This document shows, piece after piece, positions 33,135-43,700 of a stretch of 64,000 bases of DNA. The stretch is taken from contig CAXSDV010000002.1 in assembly GCA_964235945.1 (NCBI GenBank), positions 58,534 through 122,533 on the forward strand. Reading direction: 5' to 3'. Position 1 is the first letter of the stretch; the number at the start of each line of letters is the position of its first letter. This DNA comes from JASLDZ01 sp964235945 (GTDB lineage: Bacteria > Pseudomonadota > Alphaproteobacteria > Caulobacterales > Caulobacteraceae). The notes beneath the pieces were generated by a model. It saw nothing but the letters and a program-made list of their open reading frames with translations, had not been told where the DNA came from and ran no database searches. A program made the position numbers and the translations under genes.

Positions 33135-34262
33135 ATGCCCGCTTCCATGAGCCCCGCCGATGCGACGGCGACCCTGCAGAAGCTGCTGGACACCGCGGCG
33201 GCGTCACGCCAGGCGGTGGTGGTGCCCCCCGGCGGCTACCGGCTTGTCAGCACCGGGCTCGGCTATGTCAGCGGCGCCCAGGTCATCCTGCAGGGAGACC
33301 TGTACAACGACCACGGCCCGGCGGTGGGAACCTTCTACTGCCTGACCAACCGAACGGGCGGGCGCGTGTCCAACGTGACCATAGTGGGCCGCGGCGGGTC
33401 CTTCGTGGGCTCGGCGTCCGCCCCCAACGGGGCGACCCGCAAGGGGCTGGGACTGGTGGCGGTGGACGGGTTCGACGTGGCCGGCGTGAAGACGGCGGGG
33501 CCGCTCACCGGCTTCGGCCTGGAGGTCAAGAACTCCACCCGCGGCGTGCTGCGCAATCTGAGCCTCATGTCCGGCGTGAACCGCCCGGGTGCGGACGGCC
33601 TGCACTTCTTCGGCGCCTGCAGCCGCGTGTCCGGCTCCAGGATCGCGGTGTCGAGCGGCGACGACGCCCTGTCGTTCACCTGCGAGAACTCGGAATCGAC
33701 CAACGCGGTGATGGAGCGGATCCTGCTCACCGACCTTCAGCTGAACAGCGCCGCCTTTTCCTGCATCAAGTTCTTCACCAGCACGACCACCGGTCGGGCG
33801 ACGATCCGCAACATCCGGCTGCAGCGCATCAAGGGCCGCATCACCCAGGGGGCGAACGGCTGTCCGCTGATGATGCAGAACAACGGCGTGGCGCAGGGCT
33901 GCTCGATCCAGGACGTGTGGATACAACACGCCGACCTGGATTTCGGGGCCGCCACCGCCGACGGCCCGACCGCCTACCTGACCGACGTGTCCAACGTGAC
34001 CCTGAGCGACGTCACCCTGCGGGGGCGGCGCAACGGCCAGTTCCTGCGTGCGGTGCGCTGCCGCACCCTGCACGTGCAGGGGGAGGTCTGGGAGACGATC
34101 CCCAACCCCGACATGAACGACCTCGTCCAGTTGGAGCAGTGCGGCAATTATTCCATCAACCTCGTCGTGCGCAACGCGGCGGGGGCGAGGATCGGGTCGG
34201 TGGTGACCTCCAACACGGGCGTGGACCGCGGCACGAGGTACATCGGCATGACCGGCGCGTAG
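33135..34262 (+). CDS. Right-handed beta-helix protein, GH28/pectate-lyase-like
   Basis: A 375-residue protein with repeating short strands typical of a parallel beta-helix (VSNVTIVGRGG, GVLRNLSLMSG, ATIRNIRLQRIKG, VSNVTLSDVTLRG). The segments GADGLHFFG and SSGDDALSF resemble the catalytic NTDG and GDD motifs of GH28 polygalacturonases, with the second Asp pair kept. There is no signal peptide at the ATG, so either it acts in the cytoplasm or the true start is elsewhere. A poly- or oligosaccharide substrate is likely. It precedes the LacI-controlled carbohydrate module by 175 bp on the same strand. Confidence 0.75.
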   Translation: MPASMSPADATATLQKLLDTAAASRQAVVVPPGGYRLVSTGLGYVSGAQVILQGDLYNDHGPAVGTFYCLTNRTGGRVSNVTIVGRGGSFVGSASAPNGATRKGLGLVAVDGFDVAGVKTAGPLTGFGLEVKNSTRGVLRNLSLMSGVNRPGADGLHFFGACSRVSGSRIAVSSGDDALSFTCENSESTNAVMERILLTDLQLNSAAFSCIKFFTSTTTGRATIRNIRLQRIKGRITQGANGCPLMMQNNGVAQGCSIQDVWIQHADLDFGAATADGPTAYLTDVSNVTLSDVTLRGRRNGQFLRAVRCRTLHVQGEVWETIPNPDMNDLVQLEQCGNYSINLVVRNAAGARIGSVVTSNTGVDRGTRYIGMTGA

Positions 34263-34436
34263 GCGCGCCTGCGACCACCGGTCCTTCGCGACCGCCCGCC
34301 ACCCCGCCGGTCCACCAAGCCGCCTGCGGGGCCCGCGCGCCGTTCACGCCGCACGGCGCCGTCCGAATCCGGCTCCTCGGTTGCCTTTTCGGGTTCGACG
34401 GCTTAGCGCCGTCACGCCCATCACGGTGGCTTAGGG

Positions 34437-35447
34437 GTGCGGGTGACGACCAGGGTGCGGACGTTGGCCGACATAGCGGCGATCGCCGGTGTCACGCCGG
34501 CCACGGTGTCGCGCGCCTTGTCCGGGAACGAGCGGATCAGCTCCACCACCCGCCACAAGGTGCTGGAGATCGCGGCGCGTCACGGGTTCCAGGTCAACCA
34601 GACCGCGCGCAACCTCCGGCTCGGAAGGACGCGCTCGATCGGCGTGGTCATCCCGCTCGGGCACGGGAGTGCGCAGCGCGTTTCAGATCCCTTCTACACG
34701 GCCCTGATCGGCAACCTGATGGACGGCCTGGCGCGGCGCGACCACGCCATGCTCCTGTCCGCCGTGACGCCGCACGACTCCGCCTGGCTTTCCAACATAT
34801 CCCGGAGCGGACGCGTCGACGGGATCATCGTGCTCTGCCAATCCGACCAGGAGGCCACGCTGCGCGACGTCGGACGATCGTACGAGCCGCTGGTCGTCTG
34901 GGGGGAAAGCGGCGATGGTCAACAAGACTACTGCTGCGTGGGCACGGACAATCGCCTGGGCGGCCGGCTCGCCACCGAACACCTGATCCGATCGGGCAAG
35001 CGCCGCATCGCGTTCGCGGGCATGACCGACATTCCCGAACTGGCCGCGCGCCACGCCGGCTACCTGGACGCGCACGCCGCGGCGAGTCTCTCCCCGGCCG
35101 CCCACATCGAGGTGCCGCTCGCCTTCGACCCCGCGTCGCCCGGGTTGCACCGCGCGGTCGCCGAGGCGGACACCATAGACGCGGTGTTCGCCGCTTCCGA
35201 CATGATCGCCATGGGCATGATCCGGGCGTTGACGGAGGCGGGCCGAAGCGTGCCCGACGACGTGACCGTGATCGGCTACGACGACGTCAGCCTGGCGGCG
35301 CACGCCACGCCGGCGCTGACCACCATCCGCCAGAACCTCGCGGTGGCGGCGCAGACCATCCTGGACCTGCTGTTCAGGAGGATATCAGGGGAGAGTGCGC
35401 CGTCCGTGCGCATACCGCTGGAGCTCGTCCAACGTCAGTCCGCCTGA
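34437..35447 (+). CDS. LacI family transcription repressor
   Basis: A 336-residue regulator with the LacI helix-turn-helix at the start (TLADIAAIAGVTPATVSRALSG, about residues 9-30) and hinge region NLRLGRTRSIGVVIP, then a periplasmic-binding-protein-like sugar domain with FAASDMIAMGMIRAL and GYDDVSLAAHATPALTTIRQN. The ligand should be a sugar or sugar phosphate released by the adjacent glucosidase system. Start is GTG 34437 (a second in-frame GTG is two codons on). Two 14-bp sites that fit the consensus of this family lie before the GH31 gene and the TonB receptor gene, marking its probable regulon. Confidence 0.93.
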   Translation: MRVTTRVRTLADIAAIAGVTPATVSRALSGNERISSTTRHKVLEIAARHGFQVNQTARNLRLGRTRSIGVVIPLGHGSAQRVSDPFYTALIGNLMDGLARRDHAMLLSAVTPHDSAWLSNISRSGRVDGIIVLCQSDQEATLRDVGRSYEPLVVWGESGDGQQDYCCVGTDNRLGGRLATEHLIRSGKRRIAFAGMTDIPELAARHAGYLDAHAAASLSPAAHIEVPLAFDPASPGLHRAVAEADTIDAVFAASDMIAMGMIRALTEAGRSVPDDVTVIGYDDVSLAAHATPALTTIRQNLAVAAQTILDLLFRRISGESAPSVRIPLELVQRQSA

Positions 35448-35491
35448 AGGGAAGGGGGCGACCTGAGCCGATGGACAAGCGGGCGATATCC

Positions 35492-35505
35492 TGTAATCGA
35501 TTGCA
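35492..35505. promoter_or_regulatory. LacI-type operator before the GH31 gene
   Basis: TGTAATCGATTGCA fits the family consensus TGNAANCGNTTNCA at every fixed position. It lies 45 bp after the lacI-type stop and 37 bp before the GH31 start, so repressor binding there would block the GH31-cupin-halogenase transcript. Confidence 0.75.
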
Positions 35506-35541
35506 CTCAACGGGCCCGTTCGAGGCCTGGTTCATGGGGAG

Positions 35542-38058
35542 ATGAAGATGGCGCGCACCCGCGGACGTCTGGCATGGCTGGCCGGCGGCGCCGTCGTCGC
35601 GGCCCTCGTCTCCACCTCCGCGCTCGCCCAGGCGCCGACCCCAGCTCCGGCGGTGACGGCCCGGCCCGGCGGGGCGCAGATCCGCCAGGGTGCGATGGTG
35701 GTGCGGGTCGACGCCCTCACCGACTCCATCCTTCGCGTGCGCGTCGAACGCGCGGGCGGGACCACCGAGGATGCGAGCTGGGCCGTGCCGCCGGCGGTGC
35801 GCGCCGAGCGCGTGGCGGTGACGCCCGCCGCCGACGGATTCACCACGGGGGCGCTGCGCGTGCGCTTCACGGGCTCGCCCGCGCGCCTGGTCGTGGAGGA
35901 CTTGGCCGGCAAGGTGATCTCCGCCGACGCGATCGACCCGGTGAAGTTGGACGGGCGCAGCTTCGCGCTCCGCAAGGTCATGCCGCAGGCGGAGCATTAC
36001 TTCGGCCTGGGTGACAAGACGGGCGGCATGGACCGGCGCGGCCACACCTTCGTCGACTGGAACACCGACGCCTTCGGCTTCTCCTCGAGCGAGGATCCCA
36101 TCTACAAGTCCATCCCGTTCTTCATCGGGGTGGGAGGCGAGGGGGGCAGCTACGGCGTCTTTCTCGACAACACCTGGCGCACCTCGTTCGACTTCGGGCA
36201 CAAGGAAGCCAACATCCTGGCGCTCGGAGGTCCGGACGGTCCGATCGACTACTACCTGATCGCCGGCCCCTCCACGGCGGAGGTGGTGCGCCGCTACACC
36301 GATCTCACCGGCAAGGCGCCGCTGACCCCCAAGTGGGCGCTCGGCTACCAGCAATCGCGCTACAGCTACGAGTCCGCCGACGAACTGCGCCAGATCGCCG
36401 CCCACCTGCGCGCGGACCGGATCCCCACGGACGTGCTGTGGTTGGACATCGACTTCCAGGACCGCTTCCGGCCGTTCACCGTCAACACCAAGACCTTCCC
36501 CGACATCAAGGGGCTGATCGGCGACATGGGCAAGCAGGGGTTCAAGGTGATCACCATCACCGACCTGCATGTCGCGCACGCGCCGAACCAGGGTTACTTT
36601 CCTTACGACGACGGTACCGCCCGCGACGCCTTCGTCCACAATCCGGACGGTTCGGTGTTCACCGCGCCGGTCTGGCCGGGGCCGTCCGTGTTCCCCGACT
36701 TCACCGAGGCCAAGGTCCGCACCTGGTGGGGCGGGCTGTTCAAGCAGGAGGTCGCCGACGGGGTGGCGGGGGCCTGGAACGACATGAACGAGCCGGCGGT
36801 GTTCGGAACGCCCACCAAAACCATGCCCCTGGACGTGGTCCACCGCATCGCCAGCGACGATTTCGCGCCGCGCACCGCCACCCACGCCGAGTTGCACAAC
36901 GTCTACGGGATGGAGAACACCCGGGCCACCTACGACGGCCTGCGCCGGCTGAACCCCGACGAGCGGGCCTTCGTGATGACGCGCGCGAGCTATGCCGGCG
37001 GCCAGCGCTATTCGGTGACGTGGACGGGCGACAACAGCGCGACATGGGAGCACCTCAAGCTCTCGGTTCAGCAGATCATCAACCTGGGCCTGTCCGGCTT
37101 CTCCTACGGCGCGGCGGACGTCAGCGGGTTCGCCGGCGGCCCCAGCCCCGACCTCCTGACCCGCTGGTTCGAGATCGGGGCCTTCTACCCCGTGTTCCGC
37201 GACCATTCCGCCAAGGGCACGCCCAGGGTGGAGCCCTGGGTGGACGGACCCGAGCACCTGGCCATCCGCCGCCGCTTCGTGGAGGAGCGCTACAGGCTCA
37301 TGCCCTACCTGTACGGGCTGGCCGACCAGAACGCCCGCACCGGCGACCCGATCATGCGGCCGGTGTTCTACGATTACCCTTCGGCGCTCACCGCCTCGTG
37401 CGACCAGTCCTGGACCTTCACCCTCGGCAAGAGCCTGCTGGTGGCGCCGCCGCCCAAGCCCGAGTCGCCCCAGTCCTACGACGTCTGCCTGCCGACGGGC
37501 GGCTGGTACGACTACTGGACGGGCGAGAAGGCGGGCGTGCCCGCGCCCGTCGTCCCCGACACGGTCGTCCAGTCGGCCACCCAGGCCACCGGAGCGGTCC
37601 GGAGCCGGGGCGAGGTGGTGCACGAGACGCCGAGGCTGGACTACCTGCCGGTGTTCGTGCGCGCGGGCACGATCCTGCCGCGCCAGGCGGTGGTGCAGAG
37701 CACCGCCGAGACGCCGGCGGGCCCGCTGCTGCTGGACGTGTACGTCGGCGACGATTGCCGGGGCGAACTCTATGCGGACGACGGCCACTCCATGGCCTAC
37801 ACGCGCGGCGGCTACCTGCGTCAGGCGCTGAGCTGCGCGGTCACGCCCACCGGCCTGCAGATCGACTTCGCCGCGCGTGAGGGCCGCTTCGCCGCGCCCT
37901 GGCGCGAAATGGCGGTCACCGTCCACGGCTGGCGCGGGGGCGGCGGGGTGTCCCTGGGCGGCCGCACCCTCGCCAGCCGGACGGACGCGAACGGGCGCGT
38001 GAGCTTCACCCTGCCCGACCAGCCGCACACGGCCCGGGTCGAGATCGCGGGCCGCTAG
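35542..38058 (+). CDS. GH31 family alpha-glucosidase, secreted
   Basis: An 838-residue retaining glycoside hydrolase of family 31. A signal peptide (cleavage after ALAQ near residue 30) sends it to the periplasm. The N-terminal beta-sandwich is followed by the (beta/alpha)8 barrel with LWLDIDFQ; the nucleophile is Asp414 in WNDMNEP and the acid/base is Asp497 in WTGDN. The later RHHH-type segment FYPVFRDHS is also present, and the C-terminal beta domains end near residue 838. Cleavage of non-reducing alpha-glucosyl (or alpha-xylosyl) residues is expected. It follows a LacI-type operator and starts a GH31-cupin-halogenase unit. Confidence 0.94.
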   Translation: MKMARTRGRLAWLAGGAVVAALVSTSALAQAPTPAPAVTARPGGAQIRQGAMVVRVDALTDSILRVRVERAGGTTEDASWAVPPAVRAERVAVTPAADGFTTGALRVRFTGSPARLVVEDLAGKVISADAIDPVKLDGRSFALRKVMPQAEHYFGLGDKTGGMDRRGHTFVDWNTDAFGFSSSEDPIYKSIPFFIGVGGEGGSYGVFLDNTWRTSFDFGHKEANILALGGPDGPIDYYLIAGPSTAEVVRRYTDLTGKAPLTPKWALGYQQSRYSYESADELRQIAAHLRADRIPTDVLWLDIDFQDRFRPFTVNTKTFPDIKGLIGDMGKQGFKVITITDLHVAHAPNQGYFPYDDGTARDAFVHNPDGSVFTAPVWPGPSVFPDFTEAKVRTWWGGLFKQEVADGVAGAWNDMNEPAVFGTPTKTMPLDVVHRIASDDFAPRTATHAELHNVYGMENTRATYDGLRRLNPDERAFVMTRASYAGGQRYSVTWTGDNSATWEHLKLSVQQIINLGLSGFSYGAADVSGFAGGPSPDLLTRWFEIGAFYPVFRDHSAKGTPRVEPWVDGPEHLAIRRRFVEERYRLMPYLYGLADQNARTGDPIMRPVFYDYPSALTASCDQSWTFTLGKSLLVAPPPKPESPQSYDVCLPTGGWYDYWTGEKAGVPAPVVPDTVVQSATQATGAVRSRGEVVHETPRLDYLPVFVRAGTILPRQAVVQSTAETPAGPLLLDVYVGDDCRGELYADDGHSMAYTRGGYLRQALSCAVTPTGLQIDFAAREGRFAAPWREMAVTVHGWRGGGGVSLGGRTLASRTDANGRVSFTLPDQPHTARVEIAGR

Positions 38059-38078
38059 GCCGCTCGGGAGCGCGGAGC

Positions 38079-39098
38079 ATGTGGCCGGGAACGCCGTCGG
38101 TGGCCGTGCTCGACGGCGTGACGCGCGAGCGGTTCGAGGGCGAGATCGTGCCCGCCGGACGGCCGGTGGTGCTCAAGCGGCTGGTCGACCACTGGCCGGC
38201 CGTGGCGGCGGCCCGGCGCTCGCCGGAGGCCCTGGCCGGCTATCTCAAGGCGCGCCCTCCCGGACCGCCCGTCCAGGCCTGGTTCGGCGCCCCCGCCATC
38301 GAGGGTCGCTTCGGCTATGACGAGGAGCTGTCCGGCTTCAACCACGAGCGCCGGACCGTGCCGCTGGCCGACCTGCTGGACTACCTGCTCGCCCACCGGG
38401 ACGATCCGGCCGCCTTCTGCGCCTATGCGGGCGGCATCCCCGTCGGCAAGCACGCGCCGGACCTGATGGCGGACCTGCCCATGCCGCTGCTGGAGCGGAA
38501 CCGCGAGATGCTGGTCTCCCTGTGGCTGGGCGGGCGCGCCCGCACCGCGGCGCACTGGGACGTGCCGCAGAACCTCGCCTGCGCCGTGCTGGGGCGACGG
38601 CGCTTCACCCTGTTTCCCACCGATCAGGTCGCCAACCTGTACGTGGGCCCGCTCGACTTCACCCTGGCGGGTCAGTCCACCAGCCTTGTGGATTTTCACC
38701 GGCCGGACTTCGACCGCTTTCCGCGCTTTCGCCAGGCGATGGAGGCCGCGCTGGTCGCCGAGTTGGAACCGGGCGACGCGATCTACGTGCCGAGCCTGTG
38801 GTGGCACCACGTGGAGTCCCTCGATCCCGTCGGGGCGATGGTGAACTTCTGGTGGCGCGACGGCCCCGACCATCTGATGACGCCGCTGCTGACGTTGTTC
38901 CACGCTCTGCTCACCTTGCGCGAACTGCCCGAGACCGAGAGGGACGCTTGGCGGGTGTTGTTCGACCACTACATCTTCGGCGCGAACGGCGACACCATGG
39001 CGCACCTGCCCGAACCGGCGCGCGGCGTGTTCGGGGCGATGACGCCCGACCTGCTGCGCCGGCTCAAGACCATGCTGTCCGGGTCGCTGAGGACGTGA
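38079..39098 (+). CDS. Cupin-like (JmjC/Cupin_8) domain protein
   Basis: A 339-residue protein of the Cupin_8/JmjC-like group, whose characterised members are Fe(II)/2-oxoglutarate hydroxylases. The metal motif reads HWD (His159, Asp161) in AAHWDVPQNLACAVLGRRRF, and the distal His is in YVPSLWWHHVESL (His243 or His244). It opens RFEGEIVPAGRPVVLKRLVDHWP, also typical of the family. Proteins of this type commonly sit beside flavin halogenase-like genes and TonB receptors in carbohydrate loci, but their substrate is not established. It starts 20 bp after the GH31 stop and ends overlapping the halogenase start as GTGA. Confidence 0.87.
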   Translation: MWPGTPSVAVLDGVTRERFEGEIVPAGRPVVLKRLVDHWPAVAAARRSPEALAGYLKARPPGPPVQAWFGAPAIEGRFGYDEELSGFNHERRTVPLADLLDYLLAHRDDPAAFCAYAGGIPVGKHAPDLMADLPMPLLERNREMLVSLWLGGRARTAAHWDVPQNLACAVLGRRRFTLFPTDQVANLYVGPLDFTLAGQSTSLVDFHRPDFDRFPRFRQAMEAALVAELEPGDAIYVPSLWWHHVESLDPVGAMVNFWWRDGPDHLMTPLLTLFHALLTLRELPETERDAWRVLFDHYIFGANGDTMAHLPEPARGVFGAMTPDLLRRLKTMLSGSLRT

Positions 39099-40600
39099 GC
39101 GCCGACCGCGCGCTTCGCCGTATCGTCGTGGCCGGCGGCGGGTCGGCGGGCTGGATGGCGGCCGCCTCCCTCGCCAACGCGCTTCGAGGCGGGTGCTCGG
39201 TCGAACTGGTCGAATCGGACGAGATCGGCACGGTGGGCGTCGGCGAGGCGACCATCCCGCCCATCAAGCTGTTCCTGCAGGGCCTGGGCATCGACGAAGC
39301 GACGCTCATGCGCGAGACGGGCGCCACCGCCAAGCTCGGCATCCAGTTCGTGGACTGGACGCGCGAGGGCGACAGTTACTTCCATCCCTTCGGGACCTAC
39401 GGCATCGGCTTCGACCCTGTGCCCTTCCACCACTGGTGGCTGCGCGAGCGGCGGCGTGGGGGGGCCGGTCGTCTAGAGGCGTACTCGACCGCCGCCGCCT
39501 TGGCGGAACGCGGCCGCTTCGCCCATCCGTCCGCCGACCCCCGCAGCGTGATGTCCACTTTCGACTACGCGTATCACCTGGACGCCGGACTCTTCGCCCG
39601 CATGTTGCGCACCTACTCGGAAGCGCGCGGCGTGGTCCGCACCGAGGGCCGCATCGCCGACGTCGAGCTGGATGCGGCCGGGTCGGTGGCGGCGCTGCGC
39701 CTCGCGGACGGGCGCCGGGTCGCCGGCGATTTCTTCATCGACTGCACCGGCTTCGGCTCCCTGCTGCTGGGTCGCGCGCTCCAGGTTCCCTTCGAGGACT
39801 GGAGCGGCTGGCTGCCCTGCGACCGGGCCGTCGCCGTAGGCTGCGCGCCCACCGGACCGCGCGATCCCTACACCCGCTCCACGGCGCACCCGGCCGGCTG
39901 GCGCTGGCGCATCCCCCTGCAGCACCGGATCGGCAACGGCCTGGTCTTCTGCGCCGAGCACTTGTCGGAGGACGCCGCCCACGGCGTTCTGCTCGGCGCG
40001 CTCGAGGGCGAGGCGCTGGGCGAGCCGCGCGTGTTGCGCTTCACCACCGGGCGCCGGCGCGCCTTCTGGCGCGGCAACTGCCTGGCGCTGGGGCTGGCCG
40101 CGGGCTTCATGGAGCCGCTCGAGTCGACCAGCCTGCACCTGGTGCAGACGGGGATCGCGCGCTTCCTGGCCCTGTTTCCCGACCGCGATCCCGACCCGCT
40201 GGCGGCGGCCGAATACGACCGGCTGACGGGGGAGGAGTACGAGCGCATTCGCGACTTCCTGATCCTACACTACCACGCCAACCAGCGGCGCGACGGCGAG
40301 TTCTGGCGAGGACGCCGCGACATGGCGATCCCCCCCTCGCTGGCCTACCGCATCGATCAGTTCCGGGCGGGAGCGCGGCTCGTCGCCTACGGCTCGGAGC
40401 TGTTCCAGAACGCGAACTGGCTGTCCGTGCTGGTCGGCCAGGACGTGACGCCCGAGCGCTGGGCGCCGCTCGTCGACCAGCGGCCCCACGTCCCGGCCGC
40501 CGCGCGGCTGGCGAGCCTGGCGGACGCGGTCGCCGGCGCCGCCGGCGCGGCGCCCCCTCACCAAGCCTGGCTGGACGCTGCGACCTCGCGCCCCAGGTAA
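39095..40600 (+). CDS. Flavin-dependent tryptophan halogenase-like protein (copy 1)
   Basis: A 501-residue FAD-dependent enzyme of the tryptophan halogenase family. The FAD motif is VVAGGGSAGWMAA (about 11-23), the halogenase signature GWRWRIP is at 268-274, the catalytic Lys corresponds to Lys80 in TAKLGIQF, and the catalytic Glu to Glu343 in EPLESTS. All the residues needed for HOX chemistry in PrnA-type enzymes are therefore kept. It would need reduced FAD from a separate reductase, none of which is encoded here. The GTG start overlaps the cupin gene stop. Its true substrate in these TonB-receptor loci is unknown. Confidence 0.88.
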   Translation: MSADRALRRIVVAGGGSAGWMAAASLANALRGGCSVELVESDEIGTVGVGEATIPPIKLFLQGLGIDEATLMRETGATAKLGIQFVDWTREGDSYFHPFGTYGIGFDPVPFHHWWLRERRRGGAGRLEAYSTAAALAERGRFAHPSADPRSVMSTFDYAYHLDAGLFARMLRTYSEARGVVRTEGRIADVELDAAGSVAALRLADGRRVAGDFFIDCTGFGSLLLGRALQVPFEDWSGWLPCDRAVAVGCAPTGPRDPYTRSTAHPAGWRWRIPLQHRIGNGLVFCAEHLSEDAAHGVLLGALEGEALGEPRVLRFTTGRRRAFWRGNCLALGLAAGFMEPLESTSLHLVQTGIARFLALFPDRDPDPLAAAEYDRLTGEEYERIRDFLILHYHANQRRDGEFWRGRRDMAIPPSLAYRIDQFRAGARLVAYGSELFQNANWLSVLVGQDVTPERWAPLVDQRPHVPAAARLASLADAVAGAAGAAPPHQAWLDAATSRPR

Positions 40601-40679
40601 GCGACATTGCGCGATCACCACTTTCCTACGAAAAGGTAATCCAGCGCCAGCCGCCCCTTGAACTTGGTCCGGCTAGCGA

Positions 40680-40693
40680 TGTAAACGATTGCA
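40680..40693. promoter_or_regulatory. LacI-type operator before the TonB receptor gene
   Basis: TGTAAACGATTGCA fits TGNAANCGNTTNCA and differs from the site at 35492 by one base. It is centred about 56 bp before the receptor start, so the receptor should be co-regulated with the GH31 unit by the LacI protein. Confidence 0.78.
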
Positions 40694-40742
40694 CATAACG
40701 CGATCCGTAAAAATACGGGCGCATCTTGGGAGGGGAGACGTT

Positions 40743-43700
40743 TTGCAATTCCTCAAGCGCGATTCCGTGCATTTCGGCGCGACCGGTCAGGTTGCGCAAA
40801 GCGTGGGCCGGCGCGCCCTGGGTTCGGTGAGCCTGCGCGCCGTCGGCATAGCGCTGCTGGCCATCGCGCCGGCGACGGCGGCGGCCGCCCGTCAGCAAGC
40901 GGCCGACCAGGCCGACCCCGCCCAGCCCCAGTCCGCCGCGGCGGCGAAGGCCGCCGCCGACAAGAAGGCGGTTCAGAGCTACGGCCCGTCCGTCGGTCCG
41001 CCCAGCACGTCCAATCCGCAGGCCACCAAGACGCCGGGCGGCAGCACCGAGTTGCCGACCCAGGACGTGGGCGGCGGCCCGATCGCCCGGAAGGACGCTT
41101 CCGCTCCGCCCGACAACGAAGCGCCCGCCATCGTCGTGACCGGCTTCCGCGCCTCGTTGACCAGCGCGATCCGCACCAAGCGCAGCGCCGACCAGATCCT
41201 GGAGAGCGTATCGGCCGAAGACATCGGCAAGCTTCCTGACAACTCGATCGCCGAGTCGATCGCGCGCCTGCCGGGCGTGACCGCCCAGCGTGTGGACGGC
41301 CGCGACCAGGTGATCAGCATCCGCGGCTTCTCCCCGGACTTCTCCACCACCCTGCTCAACGGGCGCGAACAGGTCACCACCAACGACAACCGCGCGGTGG
41401 AGTTCGACCAGTACCCCTCCGAACTGCTGGGGCAGGTCGTGGTCTACAAGACCCCCACCGCCGGCCTGATCGGGCAAGGCATCTCCGGCACCATCGACCT
41501 GCGCACCATCCGCCCGCTCGAGTATGGCAAGCGCGTGGTGTCCCTCAGCGCCCGGGGCGAGGGCGTGACCAAGGGCGCGCTCAACGCGGAAAGCACCGAT
41601 ACGGGCTACCGGGTGAGCGGCACCTACATCGACCAGTTCTTCGACAACAAGCTCGGTGTGACCGTCGGATTCGCCCGGTCGGATTCGCCCAGCCAGTTCG
41701 AGCGATACAACGCCTGGGGTTACCCGACCTTCGATGGCAACAACGCCACGTACGGAACCCTGCAGGCGGACGGCACCTATAAGACGAGGCCGGAGTTCGC
41801 CGACGCGCAGGGCAAGTACATACTCGGCGGCGCCAAGCCCTACGTGCAGTCCAACGACCTCGTGCGCACCGGCGTGGTCGGCACGGTCGAGTGGCGGCCG
41901 ACCGAGCACCTGACCTCGACCCTGGACTTCTTCTACAGCCACTTCAGAGAAGCGCAGCAGCTGCGCGGCATCGAACTTCCGCTCTACTGGGGCAACGCCA
42001 TCCTCGAGCCCGGGTACACGACCACGGGCGACTCGATCACCAAGGGCGTCTGGGACGACGTTAAAGGCGTGGTGCGCAACGAGTACATCGAGCGCAACGC
42101 CAAGATCCTCTCGACGGGCTGGAACACCAAGTACCAGTCGGACGGCTGGACGCTGGTGGGCGACATCAGCTATTCGCGCGTCTCGCGCGTCGACACCGAC
42201 ATCGAGACCTATTCGGGCACTTCGCGCGGGGTCAACAACGGCCCGTACGACACCCTCGGCTTCCAGACCCAGTCGGACGGGATCACCAAGTTCAGCCCCA
42301 CCCTCAACTACGCCGATCCGAATCTGATCAAGATCACCAGCCCGCAGGGCTGGGCGGACGGCCCGCGCGACGGGGCGGTTCCGGGAGGCCAGGACGGCTT
42401 CTTCAGCCAGCCGCACGTGAAGGACGAGCTCTACGCCCTGCGCGGCAGCATATCGCGCGACCTCGGAAACGGTAACTCCATCGAGCTGGGCGCCAACTAT
42501 ACTGCGCGCGACAAGTCCTACGTGCCGATCGCGTTGTTCCTGGCGGCCACCGCCAACATCAACGACCCCACACATAGCACCAGCGTCGCCGTGCCCGCGA
42601 AAGACTACATCGGCACGACCCCGCTCTCCTATCTCGGTATCCCGGGTCAGGTCAGCTACGATCCGCAGGCGTTGATCAACGACGGGGTGTTGACCAAGCT
42701 GACCGCCGCCAACGTGCTGACCCAGTACAGCACCTGGACGCTCACGGAGGACGTCTCCACCGGCTGGCTCCGGTACGACTACGACGTGCCCACGAGTCTG
42801 GGTAAGATCACCGGCAACGCCGGCCTGCAGGTGGTCTATACCGACCAGAGCTCGGACAGCTATTCCAACCTGAGCGGCACGCCCTTGGTGAACAACGGCG
42901 GCCTCACCTATCTCGATTTCCTTCCCAGCGTGAACACGAGCCTGCGGTTCGACGAGCAGAACGTGCTGCGCCTCGGCGCCTCCAGAACGCTGGCGAGGGC
43001 GCGCATGGACCAGCTCAAGGCTTCGTTCCAGGTCGGAACCAATCCGGCCATGGTCTCGTCCACCAACCCCTACAACTCCTACTTCACGGCCAGCGGCGGA
43101 AACGCCCGCCTCAAGCCCTGGGTCGCCGACGGCGGCGACGTGTCGTTCGAGCACTATTTCGCGCGAGACGCTTATTTTGCGGTGGCCGCTTTCTACAAGT
43201 ATCTTGAAAACTACATCTACGACTCGAGCGTGTTGTTCGACTTCGCCAACTCGCCCACCTACGGGGCGATGCCGGCCACGACCATGGGCGTGGTCACCCA
43301 GCCGGTGAACGGCACCGGCGGCAACATCTACGGCACGGAAGTTTCGGCGACACTGCCGTTGCACATCCTCACGCCCAGGCTCGACGGCTTCGGAGTGTTG
43401 GGAAGCTACTCCTACACCGCCTCCACGATCACGGGGAATCCGGGCACGCCCTCGCAGCCGCTCCCCGGCCTGTCCAAGCACGTGGCCAACGGTACGGTGT
43501 TCTACGAGAAGGCGGGGCTCTCGGTGCGCGGCAGCATGCGCTACCGTTCCGGCTTCCTGGCGGAGGTGATCTCCCTCGGGCCGGGAGCGACCAACCGGGC
43601 CGCCCGCGCCGAGACCATCGTCGACGCGCAGATCGGCTACGAGTTCCAGCGGGGCTGGATGAAGGGCGTCAGCCTGTTGGTTCAGGCGCAGAACCTGACC

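Noticed and set aside
35374..38028. An 884-codon minus-strand frame opposite the GH31 gene
   Set aside because: The translation is His/Arg/Val-rich without domains, and the opposite strand has the GH31 catalytic motifs.
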